Below are positions 31,052 through 38,568 of a stretch of DNA of 64,000 nucleotides, in pieces. A program made the position numbers and the translations under genes. Below the pieces are notes generated by a model. That model ran no database searches. It had not been told where the DNA came from and saw nothing but the letters and a program-made list of their open reading frames with translations. The stretch comes from DATAUD01 sp036501665 (GTDB lineage Bacteria > Verrucomicrobiota > Verrucomicrobiia > Limisphaerales > Palsa-1400), in assembly GCA_036501665.1 (NCBI GenBank), contig DASXZW010000001.1, forward strand, positions 62,001 to 126,000, in the 5' to 3' direction. The first letter of the stretch is position 1, and every line of letters starts with the position of its first letter.

Positions 31052-31669
31052 TTACGTCGTCTCTTCGCCCAGTTCCACGTTCCAATAGGCTAGATCGAGG
31101 AAATGTTTCCAACTGTCGTGTTGGATGCCGAAATTAACTTGGACGAATGGACGCCATTTCGGGCGTTTCGGTTTTCGGACGAGATGCAGCCCGGCTTCCT
31201 GCGGCGTTTGGTTCGCTTTCTTCGTGTTGCAGGGAATGCAGGAGCAGACGATGTTTTCCCAAGTGGTCGGGCCGCCACGATCTCGCGGGACAACGTGGTC
31301 GAGGTTTAAGTCCTTTCGCTCGAAAATATGCCCGCAGTATTGGCAGGTGTTGCGGTCGCGCTCGAAAATGTTGTGCCGAGTGAACTTGACTTCCTTCTTC
31401 GGCATTCGATCGAACATCAGGAGCAGGATGACGCGCGGGACGCGAATTTTGAAGGAAACGGTGGCGATGGTTTCCGGGTGCGGTTCCTGGGCGGAAAAAT
31501 CGCGCCATTGATTAAAACTGTAGGTCTGGAAAGCGCCGTCGTTGTCGCCGAGCACGACCTGGGCGTGCCCCTCAAAAACAAGCGCGAGCGCACGGCGGGC
31601 GGTGCAAACATTGACCGCCTGCCAGAGCCGGTTGAGCACGAGAACGTGCTGATTGAGGAACGAGCTCAT
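31052..31669 (-). CDS. HNH endonuclease family protein
   Basis: The 205-residue protein has an N-terminal domain VLVLNRLWQAVNVCTARRALALVFEGHAQVV, typical of a widespread group of stand-alone HNH proteins. The HNH nuclease core follows: CQYCG (zinc pair, about residue 110), LNLDHVVPRDRGGPTTWENIV (catalytic His plus Asn) and CSCIPCNTKKANQTP (second zinc pair). WRPFVQVNF near the end is also conserved. These proteins occur outside mobile elements in many phyla and are thought to act on DNA, but function is untested. ATG 31669 is clear. Confidence 0.9.
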   Translation of the reverse strand: MSSFLNQHVLVLNRLWQAVNVCTARRALALVFEGHAQVVLGDNDGAFQTYSFNQWRDFSAQEPHPETIATVSFKIRVPRVILLLMFDRMPKKEVKFTRHNIFERDRNTCQYCGHIFERKDLNLDHVVPRDRGGPTTWENIVCSCIPCNTKKANQTPQEAGLHLVRKPKRPKWRPFVQVNFGIQHDSWKHFLDLAYWNVELGEETT

Positions 31670-31764
31670 ATCGACAACTTCGGGTGCAAGCTACAGAAGG
31701 TGTTTTGCGGTGTCAACGCTAGGTTGTGAAATTCCGGTTAAGATTTCGACTTCTTCTGTGATGC

Positions 31765-31792
31765 TTGCCATTGGGCGTGCTTATTCTATAAT
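31765..31792 (+). promoter_or_regulatory. sigma70-like promoter of the GloVer protein gene
   Basis: TTGCCA (31765-31770), a 16-bp spacer and a perfect TATAAT (31787-31792) lie 52 bp before the ATG at 31844. Confidence 0.5.
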
Positions 31793-31843
31793 CCGCAACT
31801 TCAAAAAAGGCCTGAGTTTTGCTGTGTTCAGAAATAAACCAAA

Positions 31844-34800
31844 ATGAAACGCCATTTCGCCGTCGCAGTCGCAATTCTCGCGGGGATGTTCGCCGGGCAT
31901 GTTGCTGCCCAGACTTCGGGCGCGCAGATTTATTCGAATATCCATAGCTTTTCCGGTCCGGACGGCGCCCAGCCTTATGCGGCTTTGATTGCCACGAATA
32001 ACACGCTCTTTAGCACGACGAAATTTGGAGGTTCGACGGGCAATGGGACTGTCTTTACGGTGAATACGGATGGCACGGGTTTTGGTGTGATTCATAACTT
32101 TGTTTATTCCGACGGCGGGGACATCGAAGGGGACCTTGTTCTGTCCGGGAACACGCTTTACGGCGCTGCTTATCAAGGGGGCGCGGGTATTGCGCAGGGG
32201 GCGCTTTATTCCCTTCAGACGGATGGCAGCGGGTTCGCCGACACGTATAATTTTCTGGGAACTCCGGACGGCGATGATCCGAAGGCGGGGCTGATATTTG
32301 ATGGGAATTCTCTTTACGGCACGACGGCTTCGGCAACTGTCGATGGCAATGACGGGTCTGTATTTTCTGTCAGTACGAATGGCGAAAATTTCACGACGCT
32401 TCATAAATTTACCGGCGATGACGGGAGCGAGCCTACTTGCGATTTGGTTCTTGTCGGCGGCGTCCTATATGGCACGACCTACAGTGGAGGTGTTTCCAAC
32501 CTGGGCGTGATTTTTTCTGTTCAGACCAATGGGGAAAATTTCACGGTGTTGCATACTTTTTCCCCCGCTGACGGGACGCATCCGGCTGCGGGACTGACGG
32601 CTTTGGGAGGGACACTTTTCGGGACGGCGTCGCAAGGCGGGGATTACGGCGTGGGGAGTATTTTTGCGATCAATACAACTGGCGGGAATTTCCGCGTGCT
32701 CTATAGCTTTGTCTATACTCCTGCAAAGGGGAACACAGACGGGAACACGCCTTTGGCATCGCTCTATTTGTCCCACAAAATACTTTACGGGACGACGTCC
32801 GCCGGGGGAGTTTACGGGCAGGGGAGTGTTTTTTCGATTGATTACACCGGAAACGGTTACACGCAGATTTATAGTTTCGGCGCAAATGCGGATGACGGGC
32901 TTGAGCCGGCCTCGCCAGTGGTTGCCATTGGAAATTTCCTTTACGGAACCACCACGGTTGGAGGGGCGGGGCAGAACGGCGCTGTCTATGCCATTCAAAT
33001 CAGGGGAGTGGCATTGACTCAGGAGCCGAACGGCGAAACGAATGCCCAGGCCGGGACAGATGTTTTTTTTGGCACCGGGGCTGTTTCGCTTACGGCGCCA
33101 GCGACGCCGATCCAATACCAGTGGCGGCTTAACGGGGTTAATATTCCTGGGGCGACCAATGAATTTCTTGAGTTCGATAATGTCCAACCGACCAATGGCG
33201 GCAGCGTGACGATGATTGCCAGCGACGGCGTTGACGCCACGGCAAGCGCTGCTGTTGGTTTTTCTGTGGAAGTGCCGACGGTGGTTGTCAGCAATAATTC
33301 CTTTGCGAATCGGTTTGATTTGGGATCGACGGCAAGCGGTGTCGTGACTGGCAGTAATAAAGGAGCCACAAAGCAAACCGGAGAGCCTAACATTCTGGCG
33401 GGAAATCCAGGGGGAAAATCCATTTGGTTTCGATGGCTGCCGAAGCTTTCCGGCACGGCGACCTTTACGACGCGCGGCAGCGACTTTGACACGATGTTGG
33501 GGATTTATACCGGCTCGAACGTCACTGCGTTGACGCGCGTTCCTTCGGGGATCGATGACGACGATTATGGCGGTTATCTGACGAGCCTGGTTTCCTTCAA
33601 TTGCACAGGGGGCACTGAATACGATATTGCAGTTGATGGTTATTGGGGCGCATCGGGAAATGTCGTGCTGAGCTGGTCAACGGCCAGGCCGGCTGAACCG
33701 CAACCGACGATCCTTCAGGCCCCGCCGAAGCAAACGGTGGTTTCAAATGGGGCAGCAGTCACTTTTGTTTGCATTACCACCAACGGCGAACCGACGTGGT
33801 ATTTCAACGGGCAGCCTACCGGAGTTAGCGGTCCAAATTTTGTCATTAACTCGGTGAGCGCCAAGAATGTCGGGACATACGTCGCCGAAGTAACGGCGGG
33901 CGGAGCCACGGTTTTCACGGAGCCGGCGCACTTACAAATCAGCGTGCTTGAAGATGGCACCACCGACCCGGATTCAGCGGGGTGGGGCAAGTTTTTGGAT
34001 TCGGCCAATGCGCCTTACAGCAATCCGGGGCTTGATTCCATTCGCAAGCTGGGAAACGGCGGTGACACTCGCGGCTACAGTGTCGCGCAAACGTTCAGCA
34101 CCGTGGGAGCGACAACGGAGCCGGGAGAACCGACCATCGCGGGTCAAATCGGGGGCTCTCCGGTGTGGTACACCTGGGTCACGCCGACAAACGGCGCGTT
34201 GCTCATTAACACGAGCGGCAGCAGTTTTAATACGCTACTGGGTGTCTTCATCGGTTCAGGCGGAAGCTTTGAAACGCTGACCAACGTCGGACAGGGTTAC
34301 ACGACCAATCGTTCTCTTTACGGCCAGCCGCAGGTTTATATTTCTGACGAGCCGAAGGGACAGACCAATTTCATCGTTGTGGACGGTTATAATGGGACCA
34401 GCGGCACGGTGCATTTAAACATCAATCTCGGCACGGGTGTCGTGATCAATACGCCGCCGCAGGATCAATTCGTTGCGTTTGGCAGCAATGCGACCTTCAC
34501 CGTCGGCGCGACGGGCAGCACGCCTTTATATTATTATTGGCAGTTCAACGGCACGAACATCGCAGGCGCGACCACCAGCTCCTTGACCATCACAAACGCG
34601 CAGTCAGCGGTTACGGGACTTTACAATGTTATTGTCAGTAATGGAGTTTCGGTGAACGCGGCCTCGGCGAACCTGGCGTTCGGCACCGCGCCCGCGATCA
34701 CCGCGCAGCCTGAGAGCCAGACGGTTGCGCTTGAAGGGACTGCGAACTTGAACGTCACTGCCACCGGCGAGCCTCCGCCGCATTACCAATGGTTTTTCAA

Positions 34801-35149
34801 TGACCACGAGATCGGAGGCGATGGCAGTGTGATCACGATTCCTGGCTTCGATGACAGCAACGCCGGGGTTTATTACGTCGTTGTCAGCAACTCGATTGGC
34901 GTGACGACCAGTTCCAACGCGCAAGTCGTTTTGAACACGTTGAAACTCGGTTCGCCGTCGATCAACGCCGGAAATTTTCAAACTGGGCTGACTGGCGCGG
35001 CTGGCGGCACTTATATACTGCAAACTTCCGTCAATCTTCTGAACTGGACTCCGCTGAGCACGAATTACACGTCGAACGGATTCCTGCAATTGACGGTCTC
35101 TAACGTCAGCAAGGTCGGTTATCGCTTCTATCGCGGCGTGACGAACTGA
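31844..35149 (+). CDS. giant secreted GloVer tandem-repeat protein with Ig-like domains
   Basis: The 1101-residue protein has a signal peptide (cut after AQTSG, about residue 22). Residues about 30-390 hold eight units of about 45 residues with the mark L-Y-G-T-T-x-x-G-G and S-x-x-T-N-G-x-x-F, as in the GloVer choice-of-anchor tandem repeats; a beta-propeller-like fold is likely. Then come Ig-like modules (YQWRLNGVNIPGATN, YYWQFNGTNIAGATT, YQWFFNDHEIGG). Two copies of a 130-residue beta module with SIWFRWLPKLSG/PVWYTWVTPTNG and a repeated DTMLGIYTGS/NTLLGVFIGS lie between. The C-terminal domain (TYILQTSVNLLNWTPLSTN ... GYRFYRGVTN) is shared with the LRR protein. A strong promoter lies upstream. 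Confidence 0.9.
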   Translation: MKRHFAVAVAILAGMFAGHVAAQTSGAQIYSNIHSFSGPDGAQPYAALIATNNTLFSTTKFGGSTGNGTVFTVNTDGTGFGVIHNFVYSDGGDIEGDLVLSGNTLYGAAYQGGAGIAQGALYSLQTDGSGFADTYNFLGTPDGDDPKAGLIFDGNSLYGTTASATVDGNDGSVFSVSTNGENFTTLHKFTGDDGSEPTCDLVLVGGVLYGTTYSGGVSNLGVIFSVQTNGENFTVLHTFSPADGTHPAAGLTALGGTLFGTASQGGDYGVGSIFAINTTGGNFRVLYSFVYTPAKGNTDGNTPLASLYLSHKILYGTTSAGGVYGQGSVFSIDYTGNGYTQIYSFGANADDGLEPASPVVAIGNFLYGTTTVGGAGQNGAVYAIQIRGVALTQEPNGETNAQAGTDVFFGTGAVSLTAPATPIQYQWRLNGVNIPGATNEFLEFDNVQPTNGGSVTMIASDGVDATASAAVGFSVEVPTVVVSNNSFANRFDLGSTASGVVTGSNKGATKQTGEPNILAGNPGGKSIWFRWLPKLSGTATFTTRGSDFDTMLGIYTGSNVTALTRVPSGIDDDDYGGYLTSLVSFNCTGGTEYDIAVDGYWGASGNVVLSWSTARPAEPQPTILQAPPKQTVVSNGAAVTFVCITTNGEPTWYFNGQPTGVSGPNFVINSVSAKNVGTYVAEVTAGGATVFTEPAHLQISVLEDGTTDPDSAGWGKFLDSANAPYSNPGLDSIRKLGNGGDTRGYSVAQTFSTVGATTEPGEPTIAGQIGGSPVWYTWVTPTNGALLINTSGSSFNTLLGVFIGSGGSFETLTNVGQGYTTNRSLYGQPQVYISDEPKGQTNFIVVDGYNGTSGTVHLNINLGTGVVINTPPQDQFVAFGSNATFTVGATGSTPLYYYWQFNGTNIAGATTSSLTITNAQSAVTGLYNVIVSNGVSVNAASANLAFGTAPAITAQPESQTVALEGTANLNVTATGEPPPHYQWFFNDHEIGGDGSVITIPGFDDSNAGVYYVVVSNSIGVTTSSNAQVVLNTLKLGSPSINAGNFQTGLTGAAGGTYILQTSVNLLNWTPLSTNYTSNGFLQLTVSNVSKVGYRFYRGVTN

Positions 35150-35214
35150 CGCGGGATAATTGCTTCTAAATCAAAACGGCCCGTTGAAAATCAACATCTA
35201 TATTTGCAGTTGAC

Positions 35215-35245
35215 TGGTAGGGACGCCTCGCCGAGGCGTCCGCGG
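35215..35245 (-). repeat. GGACGCCTCG palindrome (copy D, left of the RAYT gene)
   Basis: GGTAGGGACGCCTCGCCGAG then GCGTCCGCGG, preceded by TTGACT as next to copies A and F (AGTCAATA in the other orientation). It is in inverted orientation to copy E on the other side of the transposase. Confidence 0.85.
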
Positions 35246-35252
35246 TCATGGT

Positions 35253-35708
35253 TTATACGAGCTTAGGAAAAAACACGTACGGCCATTCGGAACCCTCGGC
35301 AATTAGCCCTTTGCGAACTGGATTTGCCAGGATGTAATCCGCCTTTTCGCGCCAGCTTTCGTCTGAACGAAGGCGATGTTCGAAGAAATCACGCTGCCAC
35401 TCGATCCCCATTTTTCTAGCCGTCCAGCGTTTCCACATTGTGACGGTTTGTTGAGCAGTATTTTTGGAAGGGGGGAATGAAAGCAAAGAGTGAGCATGAT
35501 CCGGCATGAGAAGAAAAATGTGCGCAAACCAGATGCCTCTGTCATTGCGAAGTTTAACGGTGTCGAGCAGAGGACCAGCAAGTTCAGGAGTGGTCAGTTG
35601 AGTCCGATCTCTATGCCGGCAATTTATTGTAATAAAATAGATTTCTTTTTGTGGGTCAACCCAGAGAGGCACGCCGTGCGGCAGAGAATGACGGCTGGGA
35701 GATGTCAA
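35253..35708 (-). CDS. REP-associated tyrosine transposase (RAYT, TnpA_REP / Y1 family)
   Basis: The 151-residue single-domain HUH transposase of the IS200-related Y1 superfamily has strand YFITINCRHRD. The metal-binding HUH motif is in FLLMPDHAHSLLSF (HAH, about residue 72). The presumed catalytic tyrosine is in ADYILANPVRKGL (about residue 126), with WQRDFFEHRLRSDE between. Length is normal and both motifs are intact. The start is TTG 35708 since no ATG fits. The gene lies between inverted GGACGCCTCG palindromes. The family normally cuts single-stranded REP hairpins and is not a classic self-mobilising IS. Confidence 0.88.
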   Translation of the reverse strand: MTSPSRHSLPHGVPLWVDPQKEIYFITINCRHRDRTQLTTPELAGPLLDTVKLRNDRGIWFAHIFLLMPDHAHSLLSFPPSKNTAQQTVTMWKRWTARKMGIEWQRDFFEHRLRSDESWREKADYILANPVRKGLIAEGSEWPYVFFPKLV

Positions 35709-35770
35709 TTTGACGAGGATGGCCTGGCTACTGTTTCTGTCAAACCAATTCGGACAAGTTCCTTTCGCCC

Positions 35771-35800
35771 CGGACGCCTCGGCGAGGCGTCCCTACCTCG
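35771..35800 (+). repeat. GGACGCCTCG palindrome (copy E, right of the RAYT gene)
   Basis: CGGACGCCTCGGCGAGGCGT then CCCTACCTCG, with the downstream flank GGAGTCAGGATGCG similar to those of copies B and F. It is inverted with respect to copy D. Confidence 0.85.
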
Positions 35801-35886
35801 GAGTCAGGATGCGTCTGCCCGAGTCTTGGAACTGACGCGGGAATGATTTGCAAAGGGGTTTGGGCTTTCGCTACGATTGGCAGACT

Positions 35887-37602
35887 ATGAGATGGATCGC
35901 ATCCCTTGTGCTTATACTATTTCTGGCGGGCGTCGCGCGCGCTGCCGGGCCGGATGACCAATATTTGGATATTTATAATGAGATCGGCGCGGCGGATGCG
36001 TTGCTGCAAGGCGGCCAGTCCCAGGCCGCCGCGAGCAAATATGTGGACGCGCAAACGCGATTGAAAAAGATCAAGGAAGTTTCCCCTGATTGGAATCCGG
36101 ACGTTGTCAGCTTCAGGCTTAATTATATTTCCGACAAACTTGTTGCGTTGGGCAACGCCGCCGAGCCTTCTGCGCCGAAACCCGTTGTTTCCGCTCCTGC
36201 TCCGAGCGCCCCCGCCGCTCCGGCGGCCAAGCCTGATCCGGCTCTTTTGCGGCAGATCGCAACTTTGCAGGAGCAGGTTCGCTCCTTGTTGGAGGAACGC
36301 GCCGAAATGGGGAACAAGCTCAAGGAAGCGCTCAGCATTCAGCCTGCCGCCGTCAGCCCGGTCGAAATGGCCAAGCGCGATGCTGAAATTGTCGCGCTCC
36401 AAAAGGAAAAAGATTTGTTGACTGTCGATCTGCAACAGGCCAAGACGGCGCAATCGACCGCCAGCCAGGCTTCCAGCGGGAAGGCTGCGTCGGACCTGAC
36501 TTCGGCCAAACATGCTGCCGACGAAGCGAATCGGAAATTGGAAGAGGCGAACCGCAAGATGTCGGCATTGAAAGCGGAATCGGCCCATCAAATTAATCCC
36601 TCGACTTATGCCCAGGTCGCCCAGGAGCGCGATCGGTTGAAGGAAGAATTGGCCGCGCGCTCGAAGGACCTTGCGGATTCGGAAGCTCATGGCAGCCAGG
36701 AACTGGTCGCGGTTCGCGCTGAACTCAAGGAAGCCGCCGCACAACGGGATGAGTTGCAAAAGAAACTGGACGCGGCGAGTGCGAATTCGGCTGCCGCTAC
36801 CGCGAATTCCGGGGAAATCGAACAATTGCGCGCGCGCCTCGCTGTTTTGGAATCGAAGCCGGTGCCTTTGACGCCCGAGGAAGTCGCGATTGTGAATTCG
36901 CCACCGGCGCAACAACTGCCGATTCTTCCTGCCCCAACTGCGACTACCACGCCAGCTTCTGCTTCCGCCGCGCCAGTTGCCGTCGCCCCGGCGCCGGAGA
37001 AACCGCATGTTGTTCACTCCGCCAAAGACCTTCCGCCCGGCGCGGGGGCGATGATGGCGGATGGCATCCGGGCTTCACTGGAGCGCGATTACCCGAGGGC
37101 GGAGGAAAAGTTCAAAGAGATTCTTCGTCAAGACGAAAACAATGTCTATGTGCTGGTTCATCTGGCGGACACGCAATTCGCCGAGGGGAATCTGTCCGAG
37201 TGCGAAAAGAATGTGACGCGCGCGCTGGAGTTGGACAAGGACGACTCGGCTTCTTTGTACTTGATGGGGATTCTGCGTTATCGCCAGGAGAAGCTGGACG
37301 AAGGTTTGGACGCCTTGAGCCGTTCCGCTCAACTGAACACGACCAATCCGAGCACGCAGTTTTATCTTGGCTGCGTTTTGGCGGACAAGGGAATGCGGCC
37401 GGCGGCGGAAACGGCCTTTCGCAAGGCGCTCCAGCTTGAGCCGGATTATTCCGACGCGCATTTCAATCTTGCCCTGGTTTATGCCAGCGAAAAACCGCCC
37501 TCAACTGGGCTGGCCCGGTGGCACTACAAGAAAGCTTTGAATCTCGGGCATCCCAGAAATCCGAAACTGGAGGAAATTCTCGGCACTGACAAGCAGCCTT
37601 GA
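35887..37602 (+). CDS. secreted coiled-coil and TPR protein
   Basis: The 571-residue protein has a signal peptide (MRWIASLVLILFLAGVARA). An N-terminal helical domain (DIYNEIGAADALLQGGQSQAA, TPR-like) and an Ala/Pro linker (PSAPKPVVSAPAPSAPAAPA) follow. A coiled-coil spans about residues 115-330 with many Glu/Lys/Gln heptads. After a second Pro/Ala-rich linker come about four TPRs (about residues 400-560: ALELDKDDSASLYLMGILRY, ALQLEPDYSDAHFNLALVYA). Similar YDEIGAADALLQ starts are frequent in verrucomicrobial TPR proteins. It is probably a periplasmic scaffold; no enzymatic domain. ATG 35887 gives the clean signal peptide. Confidence 0.85.
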   Translation: MRWIASLVLILFLAGVARAAGPDDQYLDIYNEIGAADALLQGGQSQAAASKYVDAQTRLKKIKEVSPDWNPDVVSFRLNYISDKLVALGNAAEPSAPKPVVSAPAPSAPAAPAAKPDPALLRQIATLQEQVRSLLEERAEMGNKLKEALSIQPAAVSPVEMAKRDAEIVALQKEKDLLTVDLQQAKTAQSTASQASSGKAASDLTSAKHAADEANRKLEEANRKMSALKAESAHQINPSTYAQVAQERDRLKEELAARSKDLADSEAHGSQELVAVRAELKEAAAQRDELQKKLDAASANSAAATANSGEIEQLRARLAVLESKPVPLTPEEVAIVNSPPAQQLPILPAPTATTTPASASAAPVAVAPAPEKPHVVHSAKDLPPGAGAMMADGIRASLERDYPRAEEKFKEILRQDENNVYVLVHLADTQFAEGNLSECEKNVTRALELDKDDSASLYLMGILRYRQEKLDEGLDALSRSAQLNTTNPSTQFYLGCVLADKGMRPAAETAFRKALQLEPDYSDAHFNLALVYASEKPPSTGLARWHYKKALNLGHPRNPKLEEILGTDKQP

Positions 37603-37727
37603 CGCATTGTCAAGAATTGGAAAAGCGGCAGAGGGCTGCCGCACTCCAGGACGCTTCGCGAATTGCGGAAGTAACACCGAAGCTAAAAGCGGTTTGGACT
37701 GCGGCGGATTTTTCCTCATTTTACAGG

Positions 37728-38027
37728 TTAGCTTTTGACAAGGCGGGCGAGGTATTCGAACGAATAAATGCCTGTCCTGTGGCCGTCGCCCCAAACGGGC
37801 GTGATGCCGTAGCTGCCGACGTTTTCGATGCTCTTCAACTCGAATGAGCGTGGCGAAAGCGGTTTCTCTGGCCCCTTATGAAGATTTCCCATGACATCGC
37901 TTTCCCCCATGCATCCCGCGCAAGGACAGCCGCGCCGCAGTTCTTCCAGCGTGATAAAACTTTCGCCGCCACCTTCCCATTTGATGGCGAGTTCCGGTCC
38001 GATAATTTGCAAATCCAAAGGACGCAC
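37728..38027 (-). CDS. DUF971 (GBBH-like N-terminal domain) protein
   Basis: The 99-residue single-domain protein has IKWEGGGESFITLEELRRGCPCAGC, followed by VGSYGITPVWGDGHRTGIYSFEYL, the two blocks that define DUF971. The CPCAGC cysteines resemble the zinc site of gamma-butyrobetaine hydroxylase N-domains. The family is often found near Fe-S assembly genes such as apbC, but no such neighbour is here. The start is GTG 38027, as no ATG fits. It is divergent from the USP gene. Confidence 0.88.
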   Translation of the reverse strand: MRPLDLQIIGPELAIKWEGGGESFITLEELRRGCPCAGCMGESDVMGNLHKGPEKPLSPRSFELKSIENVGSYGITPVWGDGHRTGIYSFEYLARLVKS

Positions 38028-38080
38028 CGCACCACATTGCGCGATTCACGTTGCGAATGAAAGTAAGGAGCTATTCATTG

Positions 38081-38109
38081 TTGGCCCTTGCGGCGATTCG
38101 CGCTATACT
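38081..38109 (+). promoter_or_regulatory. sigma70-like promoter of the USP-TlpA operon
   Basis: TTGGCC (38081-38086), 17-bp spacer, TATACT (38104-38109), 31 bp before the ATG at 38141. Confidence 0.45.
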
Positions 38110-38140
38110 CTTGGAACCACCTCTTTCAGCGTGGACCGAC

Positions 38141-38563
38141 ATGTATAAAAAAATTCTCGTCGCCCTGGAAAACAGCCGCGCCGATCTGGCGCTGATTCCG
38201 CACATGACGGAGTTCGCGCGCCAATTTAAATCGGAGCTGCTTCTTGTCCACGTCGCGGACGGCTGGGTTGCGCGCAATTTTCACAAGATGCACCTCGCGG
38301 AGTCGGAGGAGATGAAGGACGACCAAAAATATCTGGACAAGGTCGCCGAGGACTTGCGCAAGAAAGGCGCGCGCGTTTCAACGCACCTCGCGCTGGGCGA
38401 TCCGCCGGAGGAGATTCTAAAAACCGCTTCCCGCGAACATTGCGATCTCATCGCCATGACGATGCACGGGCATCGGTTCATCGCGGACCTTGTTCTCGGG
38501 AGCGCCATTCACAAGGTTCGTCATAAGACGCGAGTGCCCATTTTTCTCGCGACGACGAAGTAG
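38141..38563 (+). CDS. universal stress protein (UspA family)
   Basis: The 140-residue single Usp domain begins MYKKILVALENSRADLALIPH and contains LLLVHVADGWVA and LAMTMHGHR-like CDLIAMTMHGH. LVLGSAIHKVRHKTRVPIFLA corresponds to the G-S phosphate loop and last strand of ATP-binding Usp proteins. The first part of the G-x-x-G motif is G-H-R-F rather than G-R-x-G, so nucleotide binding may be altered. Five bases separate it from the TlpA-like gene downstream. Confidence 0.9.
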   Translation: MYKKILVALENSRADLALIPHMTEFARQFKSELLLVHVADGWVARNFHKMHLAESEEMKDDQKYLDKVAEDLRKKGARVSTHLALGDPPEEILKTASREHCDLIAMTMHGHRFIADLVLGSAIHKVRHKTRVPIFLATTK

Positions 38564-38568
38564 GATGT

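Larger units (their letters stand above)
35215..35800 (-). mobile_element. RAYT unit bounded by inverted palindromes
   Basis: The transposase gene 35253-35708 is enclosed by palindromes D and E in opposite orientations. Their outer flanks (TTGACTGGTAGGG and CCCTACCTCGGAGT) are the same two flanks that bound the gene-less copies A and F. I infer one 586-bp element in which the arms are the recognition ends. Confidence 0.65.

Noticed and set aside
35917..37017. 366-residue minus-strand ORF
   Set aside because: Mirror of the secreted coiled-coil/TPR gene; Arg- and Phe-rich without any domain.
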